Positions 36,804 through 48,808 are shown, numbered from the stretch's first letter. The stretch: DNA of 64,000 nucleotides from Sodiomyces alkalinus F11 (GCF_003711515.1 NW_021167091.1:866313-930312), one strand, 5' to 3'. The notes: generated by a model from the sequence alone, not told the origin. Translations and numbers: made by a program.

Positions 36804-38450
36804 ACTATATAAGCTCGCCGGCTTATCGGCTTTATCGCTTAGTAAGCGTTCACTTTATTATCAAGTATTTAAGGGCCTTATAGTTGGAGAGGACTATAAA
36901 TTACCTATAATTAATAAGCTTAGCCCGCTATATTATTAAATAGCTTATAATCGCTAGTATGTCTTTATCGTGGATTAAGTAGTTATATTCCGCTTTATTA
37001 AGTTTATAAGAGTAGCATATAACTATATAGCGATTTCCGTCCGTGTTTTTTTATATTAGGCTACCCCTAAGGGTAAACCCCGAGTAATCCATCTCGATAA
37101 ATATCTTATTTACTAAGTCCTATTATCGTAGTATTAGTCCTTCTTAGAACCTCGCCTTTAGCTTATAAAAGGCCGCTTTTTCCTTAGGACCCTATTAAAA
37201 GGTATAGTCTTTCTTAGTTAGTACTATTAACGGGGCCGAGATCCCTAAAAAATCCTTAATAAAGATTTAGTAATAGTTCGTAAACCATAGGAAGCTTCGT
37301 ACGCCCTTAACCGTTATAGGCGCTTCCTACTCGCGAATAGCTCGTAACTTCTTTAGGTCGTAAAATACGCCTTTCCCTGCGGTAATTATAAATCCTAGGT
37401 ATTTTATTATCTTTACGCTAAACTCGTACTTTAACGGATTTAGGTTTAGGCTAGTATCTGTAAGTACACGGAGTACTTACTTTACCTTCGCCTTATAGTC
37501 GGCCCGACTCCTACTAAAGTAGACTAGGATATCGTTAATATAAGCGGTAATAAAGTCGTCTAGGAAGCGCTATAATATCTTATTAGTATATCGCGAGAAA
37601 GTCGTGGGAGCCTTACTTAGGCTAAACGGGTAACTAAGCTATTCGAAAAGCCTAAACCGAGTTCGGAATATAGTCTTATATTCGTGTCTTAGGGCTATCC
37701 TAATCTTATAGAAGGCGGTGATTATATTAAGCTTCGTAAACTATTTTACTTAGCTTAGGTTTTATAATATCTTAGCGATTAGGGGAAATAGATAATAGTT
37801 TTACTTAGTAATCGGGTTTAACGCTTAATAATCGTAATATAATCGAAGTCCTCTGCCTAGCTTCCTTATAAAGAGGATAGGAGCCACGGCTTCCGAACTA
37901 CTAGCACGGATAAATCCCTTATCTATTAGGTCGGTAAGTATTTTTTATAATACTAAGAGTTCTTCTCTTAATATATTATAAAGCGGCCCTTAGGAAAGCG
38001 ATAATTCCTTACCGTTAATTCCGGGTATAAGGTTTACCTTATAGTCGACTCCTAATCGGTATAGCGGTAATTAATTAGCCTTATCAGGCGCGAATAAGTC
38101 GCGGAATTCTTATAGTAACTCTTTAGGTATAAAGTCCTTCTAGTCTATTAGTTATTTCTTATATAACGCTTTTTCGATATCCCTTAAGCTTACTCCCTGG
38201 ATTAAGACCTCTTTACCCTTTTATCGTAGTCGTCGAATAATACCCGCGAATATAAATCCCGTAACTAAATAAACGTCGCGGATAGCTAATACTCTAATAG
38301 GTTCCTTTTTATAATAAAGTTATATATCTAATCCGGCTACTCCGTAATAAAGCCGTTTATCTTTAGCGTAGTATATTATATTATTTTCTTCTATTTAGGG
38401 CTTCCCGAGGAATATATCTTAATTAAGCCCGGGCACTAGATATACGAATA
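36804..38450 (-). pseudogene. Gypsy H pol, 5' part: RT and start of RNase H
   Basis: Read on the minus strand from about 38450. The RT catalytic box 'AYINDILVYFSR' lies at about 37548-37513 (YINDIL at 37525-37542), with the first Asp of Y-I-D-D changed to Asn. The RNase H start near 37010-36805 reads 'YLIHDKDILAIISYL', then 'LSNYKALKYLIIK.TLTKR', matching 'YEIYDKELLAIV...TDHKNLEYFMTxRxLTxRQ'. It is interrupted at 36804 by LINE3 and resumes at 29862. Confidence 0.82.
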
Positions 38451-40060
38451 TTCTTTACGGGTAACCGCTGATCTTAAGCCTATAGACGGCGATCCCCGTG
38501 TTACTAATAGTCCCGGTAGCTTCCGAGAAGCTATTTAGTAGTCGATTTGTCTTATCGACTAATAGTAATTAGAGTCTTGAGGTAAACTATTTACTTATAG
38601 CGGTATAGTAATTATAACTAGTATTAATAAGGGCGAGGATACGCTATTTATTTACTCTAACTACTATAAATACCGGGATATCACTAGTATACACTTTAAA
38701 CGCCTCCTACTCCCGCCGTATCGCGGTTATCGGCTTTAACGCCCGTTTTCGTGTTAAAGCTATTCTTTTTCCGAGTTATCCTCGTTAATTAACTTATCCC
38801 CGCTTTTATCGTGATCCTTTATACGAGTCTCCTTAACCTTCCGGACTATATCTTAGTTTTCTTTTAGCTTTCTATAGTTCTGCGCGATATACCCCTTCTT
38901 ATTATAGTTATAATACGTCCGAGTCTTTTACTTCGCCTTCCTATTACTACCACGGTTTACTCCGCCTACTTTTATATCGCTATCGGTATCCTTCTTCGCG
39001 GTTATATAATCTTAAGCTTATTTATTATAGTTTTATTTAAACTAATAGCCTTTAAGTTTCCCGGCAATCTCTTATACGCCGTTAATCTATATAGTATAGT
39101 AATTAGTAGGGACTCGGGCGGAGATAAATTAGTAGGGACTCGGGCGGAGATAAGTTTATCCCTAAGTCGTGAAGTAATCTCTCTTTTAAGGAATAAGATC
39201 TATACGGTAGCTTTCTATTTAGTATTACCCGTAAAGGCGATCTATCTTTTAAAACGGGGTAGGAAGGTAATAAGCGACTTATCGGGTTATTAATAGATTA
39301 TACGCAAGGCTTAGGTGGCCCGTGATTATTCCATAAGGTTAAGGTAAGTATAATCGAGATACGTTATAAAGTCGTTAGGGTTTATAAGCTTACCCGGCCT
39401 ATTACTTTTATAGAAGGCCGATATAACTTATTATATTTCGGGCCCTAGGTAATTATAGATTATATACTAAGCTTATATATTATTCTAAAATAAGTCGCTA
39501 TTAATGGTAAGCTTTTACCGTATCGCGTAGGCCTATACGCTATAGTATACTCGCTTCCCTAAGAATTACGCCGGGCTATCGATAGTCTTATAGGGTATCG
39601 CCGTTAAGGTTAGGGCGACTACTATTATTATCGGCTATAACGCTAGTAATAGAACCGGTAATAGGGTAGACTTTACTAGTATAAGGATTATCGGGGTCTA
39701 TAAGGGAGCCGGAATATTTAGGTTAAGCGGCGTTAGGTTCTACGGGGTAGGCGATCCTAGGAGCCGGGCTATAAGCTATTCGACTAACTAGCGTTATCGC
39801 TTATCGGCTTCTTCTCTTACGCGTTATCGGTCTATGAACTAGTATATTTCTAAGTAGTATTCTTATATCAGAGCGAGCCTTAAGGTAATATGGGTATATT
39901 ATTTATAAAAAGGGCCTAGCCTTTTATTTAGGGCTTAGTTATTTTCTTCGAACCGTTAATTCGTCCACTCTATAACCTATTTAATTCTAATAGGTTACTA
40001 GGCGGTAGCGTTAGGATTCTAATCTATTACTAGCGTAGCACGTAGGTGTCGCGGAGTTCT
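38450..40060 (-). pseudogene. Gypsy H gag and protease
   Basis: Read on the minus strand from about 40060. Gag ends in a zinc knuckle at 38916-38875, read as 'YYNYNKKGYIAQNY'. This is the CX2CX4HX4C pattern with all three Cys and the His replaced by Tyr, each explicable by TGY to TAY or CAY to TAY. Protease is near 38650-38560 ('LALINTSYNYYTAIS'), in line with an L-I-D-T/S-G active site whose Asp is now Asn. A perfect 26-bp tandem duplication lies inside gag (39101-39152). About 150 bp between gag and the 5' LTR shows nothing nameable. Confidence 0.7.
39101..39152. repeat. Perfect 26-bp tandem duplication in gag of H
   Basis: Two adjacent identical copies of a 26-bp unit that starts aattagtagggactcgggcg and ends gagata. 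Twenty-six is not a multiple of three, so it shifts the gag frame. Identity in RIP-saturated DNA suggests the duplication came after most of the mutation. Confidence 0.9.
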
Positions 40061-40065
40061 AAATA

Positions 40066-40280
40066 TATAAACGACTAGTTATAGGTCGTGGCACTAAATA
40101 AGGTCGTAATACTAGATTATCTAGAACTAAGGAAGGAAAAAGGAAAAAGGAGAAAAGTCTATTGCGCTAGGCTGGCTATAAGGTAGCGATAACTTAGCGA
40201 TATAGGTCCGTCAAGTAAGCGCGCAGTTAGGAAGATTCGGAGTATAGCCGGATCCTCTATATCGGGGTCAACCCGTAATA
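40066..40280 (-). repeat. 5' LTR of gypsy H
   Basis: 215 bp, pairs with 26102-26316. TSD ggcag directly outside (40281-40285). Confidence 0.93.
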
Positions 40281-40285
40281 GGCAG

Positions 40286-41349
40286 GTACGGTGTAAGGGC
40301 GCCTGCTAATATACCGCTTTATTTTTATAAGCTCGTAGGCCTTATAGTCGATAGTTATTAGTCCCTTAATTCTAAGCCCCTATATCTACGATTCTAGGTG
40401 CTAAAGTGGTATAGGGCCTGCGTGCCCTAGCCGTAGATACCATAGGATACCCTCTATAGTGCTTGGATACCGTATCATCGATTTATAGATGGCTTTTCGA
40501 GTGGTAGAAGAAGAAGAGGAAGAGCCTAGAAAAGCAGCCGTAGATTAGTTAGAGGGCACGTATTCAATAACGGTTTAATCGAAGTGGTGACTTAGCTAGC
40601 ATAGTATAGATCTATCAGCACGTCGAAGGTAGTTATTTAGTGGCTTCTAATCCTACTACTATCCTCGTAGTCGTAACCGTTAGTTTAAGATTTAATTACA
40701 GGTAAAATCTTCGTAGTATATGATATTTAATAGTCCAAAATCAAGGCCTCCTATTAGTCCGTTTAATCTCACGGTTATATTACCGTAACCTTTAATAGGC
40801 AGCGACTAGCTGCCTACGACCACGCAGTCTCCCTACGTAGCGGGTGTAAAATCAGAAAAACGGGAAAGTCGTTAAAAATATAAATAGTAGCACCGGAATC
40901 GAGGATAGCAGAGGCTTAAAGAGGGTAACTAGCAGTAACGGTTCCTGCTATAAAGCTAGCGGCGTAGGAGACGCCGCTACGGATACTACGGACACTACTA
41001 TAGTCGAGTCACGCCTCTTTAAGCTATATAGAGTCCCGGCTTATATCCTTCTTTATCTTCTTTACGGTGTGTAGTTCTTCCACTTCCGCGCGTAGCGAGG
41101 GGTCGTATTTAAGAATCCGTTAGACGGTTATTTTAGTGCTCTCGAAGGGTGTCTAATCGTTATATACCGTATCCGGGAATAGATAGAAGCAGGCGTTAAT
41201 ATTATGGCTAGGTATAGCGTATACGCGGCAGATCTGCCCTCTCTATAGAGCAGATTAGCGGCGTTTAGAAGAGGAACGGTTAGCTAAAGTAGTAAAAGGT
41301 GTGGCTATAGAATTCTTAGCTTTATTCTTCCCACGGCCACCCTTCTTAG
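40286..41349 (-). pseudogene. Copia G: gag end, protease and start of integrase
   Basis: Read on the minus strand from 41349. Near 41230-41150 a knuckle-like 'RVYAIPSHNINACFYLFPD' has the spacing of the fungal copia gag zinc region (C..C...H....C). A Lys/Glu-rich linker (VEELHTVKKIKKD) follows. The protease site 'SAILDSGATIYIFND' at about 40915-40870 keeps an intact D-S-G-A-T, rare in this window. The integrase start runs to 40290, where H interrupts. LINE2 sits just upstream at 41350-42440. Confidence 0.75.
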
Positions 41350-42231
41350 CCTACAGGGCCTCCGCAGGCTGCAGCTGCTGTTATACAGCTAGCTAGTACC
41401 GGCAGGCCATGTAAAGCTATAGGTATTAACCTAGGTGACTCTGCCGAAGTCGCCGACGCCGAATTATACGCTATTCTTCAGGCCCTTCACACTGCCCTAG
41501 AGCAGTCGCCCAAGCCCCTAGAGTGCTATATTTTTAGCGATTCACAGGCGGCTATTCAGAAGCTTTAGCGCTCCTCGCAGTGGGCTATAGAGGCTAAGAC
41601 CCTTATCGAACAACTAAAACAACAGGGCACTTTAGTCTCTGTGTAGTGGTGCCCGTCGTATATAGGAATAAAGGAGAATAAACTAGCGGATAAGACAGCT
41701 AAATAGGCGTTAGACCCTACAAAAGCTGCTAAATCTGTTAGCTTAGTTACCCTTAGTCACTTAAAGCGTGGGGTTAACAAGGCCTTAGTTCGAGACTGGA
41801 GGGCTTTATGGAACGAAGAGGAAGAGGCGGCAAGAAGGGGTAAATCGGTCCGATTAGGCCGCCTTTATAGGCGCCTAGCCCGAGATAATCTCCGCTTTTC
41901 CCGAAAACCATTACCGATACAGGGCCCTAGGTGGGTAAAGGCGGCTTTTATTCAGTTAAAAACCGGGTTCGGATACCTAAAATCCCACCAAAAAAGGGCC
42001 CGTAACTGCGCTAACGACCGCTGTTCCTGTCCCGGCTCCCCTATACAGGATATAGCCCACCTTATCCTTTCCTGCCCCTTTTATAAAAACGAACGAAAAG
42101 CCCTGCGGGAAGCCCTAGCAGGCCTACCGCTATCTCTGCCGCTATTATTCGGTACTAAAAGAGGAATACAGGCGTTAGAGGCCTATCTTTTAGCTACTAA
42201 AATAGCCTCGGCAGAGTAGTACAGGGCGTAA
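41350..42231 (+). pseudogene. LINE2 ORF2 C-terminus: RNase H and CCHC-type end
   Basis: The frame starts at the truncation point. 'AEVADAELYAILQALHTALE' (41437-41496) holds the catalytic Glu of RNase HI, and 'CYIFSDSQAAIQKL' (41524-41565) the second Asp. 'IKENKLADKTAK' (41669-41704) is the W-x-x-x-N-E-x-A-D-x-x-A region with Asn/Asp kept. The C-terminal zinc motif is 'CANDRCSCPGSPIQDIAHLI' plus 'SCPF' (42009-42080). Three in-frame TAGs (near 41566, 41645, 41704) break it before the terminal TAG/TAA at 42217/42229. RNase H removes the RNA strand during target-primed reverse transcription. Confidence 0.88.
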
Positions 42232-42440
42232 ACCTCGGATCCTGCGGTCTAGTTATCTGTTTTGGTTTTTACCTGTTTTTCGGGATATTAGGCAGACTGC
42301 TACGGAGGATTTCCTTTGTTTATTACTGCTACTCCACTCCTTACTATAGCTTATTCTAGCCTCCAGCCTATAGGGCAAAAGGCGCCGCGCCATAGCTTTA
42401 GGGCTGTATGCGCGTAATAAATAAATAAAAAAAGAAAAAA
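41350..42440 (+). mobile_element. LINE2: 5'-truncated non-LTR retrotransposon with poly-A-type tail
   Basis: 1091 bp inserted in gag of copia G. The 10-bp target duplication cccttcttag (41340-41349 and 42441-42450) is perfect. The 3' end is A-rich: aataaataaataaaaaaagaaaaaa to 42440. Only the last third of ORF2 and the 3' UTR (42232-42410, no gene seen) are present, typical of aborted reverse transcription. It retains far more CA/TG than surrounding DNA, so it is weakly mutated and one of the youngest insertions. Confidence 0.92.
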
Positions 42441-42450
42441 CCCTTCTTAG

Positions 42451-43300
42451 GCTTAGCCGTGGTATTAAAGGTACCCTCGCCCTTTTCGCTTCCTGTATAT
42501 AGTGCCGGGAATACTATAGCGCGGTGGCTACCGCGTTTTTCGTAGTCTTTAAGTCTAGTATTAATATATTTCTGACTAAGGGTGTAAAGGTCTTCGGGTA
42601 TAACTACTTAGTTATCTATAAAGCGTCCCTCGGCCTTAGTCTAATCACGGCCGGTATAGGGGCGTATACCTCTAATGAAGTCTATAACCTATATATACGT
42701 GGCGGGCTTCGAACTAGCATCTTTATAGCTTTATAGTAGTAGCTACCACTTATCTAACCACTCCCTAAGCTTCTTAAGGCTATTCGTAGGATAACGAGTA
42801 GACTCGATATACTCTTCGTGGGTATCGGTTTAGCGGGTGGCCAGGTACTAATCCGTATCGCGTTTAACGGCTTTATACACCTCACGGGGTATACCTCCTC
42901 GTAGTAGTTATCTACGGCTTTAGTCGATAGTATTAACCTGCCAGGTTAGCATAGCGTTAATCCCCTTTAGGTAGCTATTATATTACGCTTATAGGATCTT
43001 CTAGCGCGCGATTTCGACGTTGTACGCCTTCTGGCCGGCTTCCGTAAGGTGAAGATATTATGTAGGGGTACGCCTAGGCGTTATAGAGAGGAAAGAGTTA
43101 TAATTCGGTATTATAGGCTCCTCGGGGGACTAAGTCGGATCGATTAGGCGGAGAAACCTCCACACGTTATTATGGGTGGTAACCGATTTGTATAGGCGTC
43201 GCTAGAGCTCCTAATCCTTATGGGTTTTATATGTAATAGGGCTAAGATACGATATCTTAATTGTTCTTTGTAGATTAATATGCTATATCGGCGCGGCTAG
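42451..43300 (-). pseudogene. Copia G gag, N-terminal part
   Basis: Called from position: it lies between the 5' LTR of G (43382-43584) and LINE2, upstream of the knuckle/protease part at 40286-41349. The minus strand has long partly open stretches but no motif I can name, as is usual for copia gag. A plus-strand reading frame at 42524-42736 overlaps it and looks like a shadow. 43301-43381 is the leader. It includes the palindrome cacttagtaagtg (43357-43369). Confidence 0.5.
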
Positions 43301-43381
43301 ATAGCTTCTTAAATCGATAGTAGTAAAGGTTAAGGGTAGGTAAAATAGGTATATCTTCACTTAGTAAGTGAGACTCTTAAT

Positions 43382-43584
43382 TATCAGATAAAGCGTAGTC
43401 AAAATCGTTATAAAATAGGTCAAAATTAATTGAGGTAATTGTGTATAATTATCACTGTCTTAGACCGTCAGGGAAACTCTGCCACCGTATTTTATATAGT
43501 GCAGATTCTGTAAGCGTACACCCGGATTGTACTCTTGGCAATCCGGCCTATTACGTAATCGAAAAGACTGTGGTCTGTTCGATA
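43382..43584 (-). repeat. 5' LTR of copia G
   Basis: 203 bp, pairs with 22636-22838 and 338-540. Flank atagg (43585-43589) against atcgg (22631-22635) at the other end. Confidence 0.92.
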
Positions 43585-43589
43585 ATAGG

Positions 43590-45250
43590 CGGCCTTAGCT
43601 AGGCGAATACCCTTATCGGCAAATACACGGATATCGCGGCGGAGTACTATATTTTTTAAGGTATACTTTTATCGGCGTAGCTTATACTTAGCTTCCTCGC
43701 GCGGGAGCCTAAACCTTTCCTAAAAAGCCTTTATTTAGTTAGCTATGGTAGCGGCTTTATTAAAGAATTCTCGGCGGCTTATATTAAGACTTATGAACTA
43801 TACGGACGCTTTATTTAGGAGGTACCGCGGTAGGCCGCGGGGTACGCTTCGCTTATAATTATCGCTTAGACCGGCGTATTACTGAATAGCGTTAGTAAAA
43901 CGGTAGACGTTTATAAAGATACGCTTAGTTCCCTCGGTGTGTATATCCTTTTTAGTAGAGAAATACCGGGGAGTGCTAAAATAGCTAAGGTTATCGGCCT
44001 TAAAGCGGTAGTTACTTAAGGGCGTTTAGTTATTTCGGAAAATAGCGGTACTCTACGCGATAAAGATAGCGAGGTTAGCCGGTTAAACGTATATAAACGG
44101 CTACTATAGGCTTATACCTTAGTTATTAGGCGGGTTTAGCGTGCTACCCTAGCTACTTTAACCGGGGATATTACGGGTGTTCCTCTAATTACTTTATTCT
44201 TAATCTATACCGCTACTATTTCGGGGCCTCCTTTAACTACTAGCGGCCTGGCCTTATATACCGCTAGGACCGGTATAGTCCCCGCGGCTTCCGGAGTTTC
44301 CTCTAGTATTCGTGGTTACGGGAATATAGATAATATCTAATAGGGTTAGGCTATAATATTTATCCTTATCGTCTATAGTTAGCGAATAATAGGTAGACCT
44401 AGTAGTATAGTAGTTTATAGTTAAAATTTAGCGGTTAATAGTATCGTAAATAGTATCGGCGGTTAGTATTAGTAGGAAGGATAAGTTAGACTATTAGACA
44501 ATACGCTATTCGCTAAAAGGGCGTAGTATATCCCCTTCGTCTTCCTGGAATCCGCTAATTATTATACTTATAATAGGACATAAAGGGAGCGAGCTTAGCC
44601 CCGCTATTATATTATTATAATCGGGCTCGGGCATAATAGTTAGAAGTTTAGGACTAGCAGTAACCGGACGGATAGGCTATTTTCTCTTAAGATCCTGAGT
44701 TCGGCCGGGCCTTATAAGGAGTTCCCGGTAATAAGGCTCCTTACTTAGCTATTTAGTTATAGCGCTAGTGAATTTTACCGGTATTATAATCCACGTTTAA
44801 GGGTATATTAGTTACTTAGTGGATCTCGCGACTATAGTTCTTCCTTTTAAGGTTAAGGCGCTATTAGTGTTAGGTAGGCTAAGGAGATTATAGGCTTACT
44901 TAGTAATACGACGCAGGGTAAGAACCTTAGGCGAAAGGGATTCCTCGGTAATATCGGGATAATTATTAACTATCTTAATCATATTCCTTATTCTTTTAAG
45001 GTCCTAGAGGCGGGGAACGTTATCGGCGGGGTTAGTGTCGGTTATAATTCGGAGCTTTAGGGTTCTACGGCTAATAGTCGTTATAAAGGCGGTATAGATA
45101 GCGTTTAACGGTATACGACCTAAGGACGGTGGTTCTCTTATATACTCCACACTTAGACCTATTAAAGGGGAGGTGTTTTCGTCTAGCGATAAGCGGTTAA
45201 GCTATTCTACTTAGTGACTTTAGCGGACATAGCGGCGTTAAGTAGCTTTC
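43590..45250 (-). pseudogene. Gypsy A gag, 5' part
   Basis: Read on the minus strand from near the 5' LTR. The frame is clear at about 44020-43600: TPLSNYRFKADNLSYFSTPR, 'GTKRIFINVYRFTNAIQ', 'GLPRYLLNKASV', then a basic helical region 'REEAKYKLRR'. The pattern fits a capsid domain, though no diagnostic motif is present. It is split at 43585 by copia G and continues at 22630. 45251-45298 is leader next to the LTR. Confidence 0.62.
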
Positions 45251-45298
45251 GTAAGATAGCGGTACGTAAACCTCGCGTAAAACTTAGTTAATACTATT

Positions 45299-45652
45299 TA
45301 ATATACACTAACCAAGTATATATCTAGCTAGCTAGTACTCTTAGACCTAGGAGCTAGGCTTTTCTAAAGGGGTGACCTTGAAGTGCCGTAAAGGGTAGTA
45401 AAATAAGATATTGTCTCTAAGTTAGACGGGAGCGCGCCCCCAGGACCTAATATACCCACGGGTAAACCCTATAGAATTCTTAGTATCTATGTATATAATC
45501 CTCCGGGTGCCCTAGGGTATCCCGCGGACTCTATAGTGTATACCGGAGGTATCCACGGTATACCCCGTGGGTGCTATAGTATATACCACAGTACCTCTAA
45601 GGTACCCCTATAGTATACCGAGGTATACCCGGAGGTGTCCTAGGGCGTATTA
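45299..45652 (-). repeat. 5' LTR of gypsy A
   Basis: 354 bp, pairs with 14914-15267. It carries the same GTATACC-rich second half. TSD ctacc at 45653-45657. Confidence 0.92.
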
Positions 45653-45657
45653 CTACC

Positions 45658-48600
45658 TATAAAAAAGAGACTAACGCTTTATCCTTTATACGTTAAACGA
45701 CGTATTTGCCCTGCTTAAGACTGTATTCGACGTTAGGCTATATATCCTACGAGTCGATTCCGATATATTTTAGTACCTAGAAGTCGTTACTTTCCTTGTT
45801 ATTAAGGGGGTAGAAGACCAGCTATCGACATTATATTTATAAGATTAAAACGGCGTCGCAGAATGGAGTATAGGTATCGTTAAGAGGAGGGCGAGGGCTA
45901 TAAGGATTAGAGCTAATTTGCCTATATCTATCTAGCCTAAGATCTTTAAGACTACTATATATCTATATAATAGAACCCCACAATATATTAATAATTACAA
46001 GACGCTATATAAAGGCCTACGCGACCGTTAACCTAACCTTATATATCTACGAGTATACGGCTATAAAGTCTCTATAAAATCGCGCGATACCTAAGCTAAA
46101 AAGAACCGCCTATAAAGGCTAGAACGGAAGGTATAGATTGGATATTATATTAGATGCTAATCCTCGAATAGCTTCCGCGTCTAGCTACTACACCTAATGG
46201 ATATTAGGACTATAAAAGACGTAATCTTTAACGAAGATAAGACCTTTAATAGTAGGATTAAAACGCTATAAGCTATAGCTTCCGCTAAGGAAATTATGGA
46301 ACGCCTATAATCTATCCGTATTACCTAATCTAACGATATTACGACCGTGAATAGGCTACTATTAAGGGGTATAGCCGCGGATATATTAGAACTTAAGTCG
46401 AAAGACTCTAATACCACTGCTAGTACTACGGGTAAAGGCGACGCTACTGTTATTACTACGGATAAAGGCGAGGCCGTCGCTACTACTACGAGAGAGGCCA
46501 CCGCTATTACTACGGGCACCGCTATTATTACGGACACTACTATTATTATAGAAGAAGACTATGCTACCGCTATTATTACGGATAAAGATAAGGCCGTTAC
46601 TATTATATAAGAGAGGCTACCGCTATTACTATAGGCACCGCTATTACTATAGAAAAGGATACCGCTATTACTACGGATACTCTATAGTTTACTACTACGA
46701 GGTTTAAACCGTTTCCCACGCCTCTAATATCCCCGGAAGATCCTATGCGTGCGTTCCTTATAGCGTTAGCGGTAGTCTAGGGTATTAAGGTAGAAGAACA
46801 CGATAACCACTAATAGATAGCTGTAGATACCCCTAAGGGGTGTCCGTCGGCCGCGCGCTTATTACCCGCGCGCCTATCTATTGCGAGAACTATTATACGC
46901 CTTTACACGACTAAGAAAGTGTAGAATAATAATACCTAGAAGGTGTTCTGTAACGCTAGAAGGATTTATAACCCTATAGGTACGAGGAAGTAAGCGGTTA
47001 ATAACGGTAATGTCGGCGCCGGCGCTATAAATCCCTCTCCCTCTAATATTTCCTAGCCGCTATCGCGCCTAACCCGCGAGGATCTCCTACCTCTACTAAA
47101 CTATTACCACGATATACGCCTCCACCTATTACGGAAGGGGTAGTTATAGGCTAAGGGGGAATACTTTAAAGGCTATTAATAGATAGACTACTAGTAAGAG
47201 GTAAGCGGTAGTTAGGCTAATAAATAATAAGTCCTTACCTATAAATAGGTATACACCTATAAATCTAATAAGGAGGGCACCCTTCTTAAGTATAAGGCAC
47301 GCCTTATAGTATAAGGGGATTAATAAAAACGGTTAGAAACTAAAGATAACTACGCCGCTATGTTAGTCTTGCGGTCCTTCCGTATACTAATAGCGATCGC
47401 CGCCCGATTTAACCTAGAAATAAGGTAGTTCGACGCTATTAACGCGTTGGTTAACGCTAGCCTTAAAGAGGAAGTGTTTATAAAGATACCGTAAGGCTAT
47501 AAAGTGCTAGGCAGGGTACTACTACAATAGAAAGCCCTCTTCGGTTTAAGGGTATCGCTACTATTATAGTAAAAGGAATTTAGCAGTACGCTATAGAAGA
47601 TAGGATTCACGGCTATACCTAATAACTCCTATATTATAATCCGCGACAGTTTAATCCTATTCTTCTATAGTAACGATATCGGACTTATCTATTATAAAGA
47701 TCGTAAGACTAACGCCGATGACCTTAAGGCTGCCCTTTAATAAAGTTATAGGCTTTTAGGAGGCGACGAAATCCGTTAGATCCTGGGAATGAAGGTTCTA
47801 CCGGATAGAGCTATATATAGGTTATAGCTATTATAATCCTCCTACGTGGAGAAGATCGTCGTTAAATACTACGTAGATATCCTCTACCGAAAACTATTAA
47901 AGGTCTTATTATTAACTATAAAGCCTCTAATACCACGAGACGGTATATACGCATTAATTCCCGAGGTCCGCTAGTATTAGGGTATAATAAGTTTAATCCT
48001 ATATACCGCTATTATAGTGACAGCCGATATCGCGTTCGTCTATTTAAAGCTTTCCTAATATAACGTTAACCCCTCCTCTAACTACCTTGAGAGGGCTTCA
48101 TAAGTGCTCCTATTCTTATATTATACGAGACACTAATACCTAGAATTCAGTGGGGATAGACTCTTTCTAACCGTAATCGACGCGGCTTTCGGGGATAATC
48201 CAGACCGTAAGAGCTCTTAAGGATACACGACAAAGCTTTTCGGCGGCACTATTAACTAAAAGGCGGGTAAGTAACCGATAGTTACGATATCGTTAATAAA
48301 GTCGGAACTACTTACTCTTATAGAGGCCGCTAAGGGGACGTTATTCGTTAGTCGGATATTAAGGGATCTAAAGCTTCGACTGGATTAATAATAACTATAG
48401 CTATACTACGATAATTAGCAGACTATTAACCTTATTAATAAGAAGGTATAACGCCTGCGAATAAGGCTACGGCACGTTAATATTTATAATTAGTGGGTAT
48501 ATTAGTTACTATAGTAAGGTCTTATTAAGGTTATATATATTAATATAAAGGATATAGTCGCGGACGGCGTAATCAAGGCACTATTAAAGGCAGGAATTAA

Positions 48601-48808
48601 AAGACTATAGTAAAAGCTTAATTTAACGGATTAAAAGAATCGTGTCGAGTAGTCGAAGTAACTATACGAAGTGATTAAACGCGTTAAAGCCGCGGTTATA
48701 GCGATAATAAAGGCTCCCGAGGGCGTAGTAGATCCAATAGATATAGATCCGATTAAGCAGATCCGGCTAATTAGGATTAAGAAACTAATTAAGATAGAAT
48801 CAAATTAA
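45658..48808 (+). pseudogene. Copia D polyprotein, 3' part: integrase, RT, RNase H
   Basis: It continues the D integrase cut at 14908. The core is at 45740-45990: 'RVDSDIF', 'NGVAEWSIGIVKRRARAIRI' (match to the N-G-x-A-E-R motif, with E kept), 'YLYNRTP'. The integrase tail at 46040-46220 reads 'LRVYGYKVSIK', 'VIFNEDKTF'. A Thr/Ala low-complexity linker (46390-46690, repeated gctattactacgg units) joins integrase to RT. RT at 47300-47750 reads 'KIPQGYKVLGRVLL' and 'FFYSNDIG' (near 47661-47683; Y-V-D-D expected). RNase H at 48310-48560 reads 'AAKGTLFVSRILRDLKLRLD', then 'IVADGVIKALLKA'. The frame closes near 48808, and 150 bp of 3' leader with the polypurine tract follows. Confidence 0.87.

Larger units (their letters stand above)
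26102..40280 (-). mobile_element. Gypsy chromovirus H (minus), complete with both LTRs, split by LINE3
   Basis: The LTRs are 215 bp each (26102-26316, 40066-40280). TSD GGCAG lies on both sides. A polypyrimidine tract on the plus strand (26319-26340, ccctcccctctccctccgg) is the minus-strand polypurine tract at the 3' LTR and fixes the orientation. Order from the right: gag, protease, RT, RNase H (split by LINE3, TSD aagtataaagtcga), integrase, chromodomain. On the opposite strand there is then an extra ORF before the 3' LTR. Net length is about 7.3 kb. Confidence 0.92.
22636..43584 (-). mobile_element. Copia element G (minus), complete with both LTRs, split by H and LINE2
   Basis: Two 203-bp LTRs (22636-22838, 43382-43584) enclose a copia polyprotein read right to left: gag 43300-41100, protease about 40900, integrase 40700-25300, RT 24700-23850, RNase H 23600-23150. 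Gypsy H sits in integrase (TSD ggcag at 26097-26101 and 40281-40285). LINE2 sits in gag (TSD cccttcttag at 41340-41349 and 42441-42450). Net length is about 5.7 kb. Candidate target duplications atcgg/atagg differ at one base. A further copy of this family ends at 540. Confidence 0.9.
14914..45652 (-). mobile_element. Gypsy element A (minus), complete with both LTRs, split by G
   Basis: The LTRs are 354 bp each (14914-15267 and 45299-45652), with TAATA...TATTA ends. TSD ctacc lies at 14909-14913 and 45653-45657. Order from the 5' LTR (right) is gag, pol, an extra sense ORF, 3' LTR. Copia G interrupts gag. Net length is about 9.8 kb, long for Ty3/gypsy because of the extra ORF. Next to the right LTR, inward, the minus strand carries TG(G/A)TAATA-like sequence that could be a tRNA primer site, but I cannot name the tRNA. 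Confidence 0.9.

Noticed and set aside
42524..42736. 70-codon plus frame with a hydrophobic middle
   Set aside because: It lies in gag of copia G (minus strand), with no homology that I recognise and no counterpart elsewhere.
46325..46610. Two overlapping reading frames on opposite strands, Thr/Ile-rich and Val/Ala-rich
   Set aside because: The plus frame is the low-complexity linker between integrase and RT inside the D polyprotein, not a separate gene. The minus frame is its shadow.
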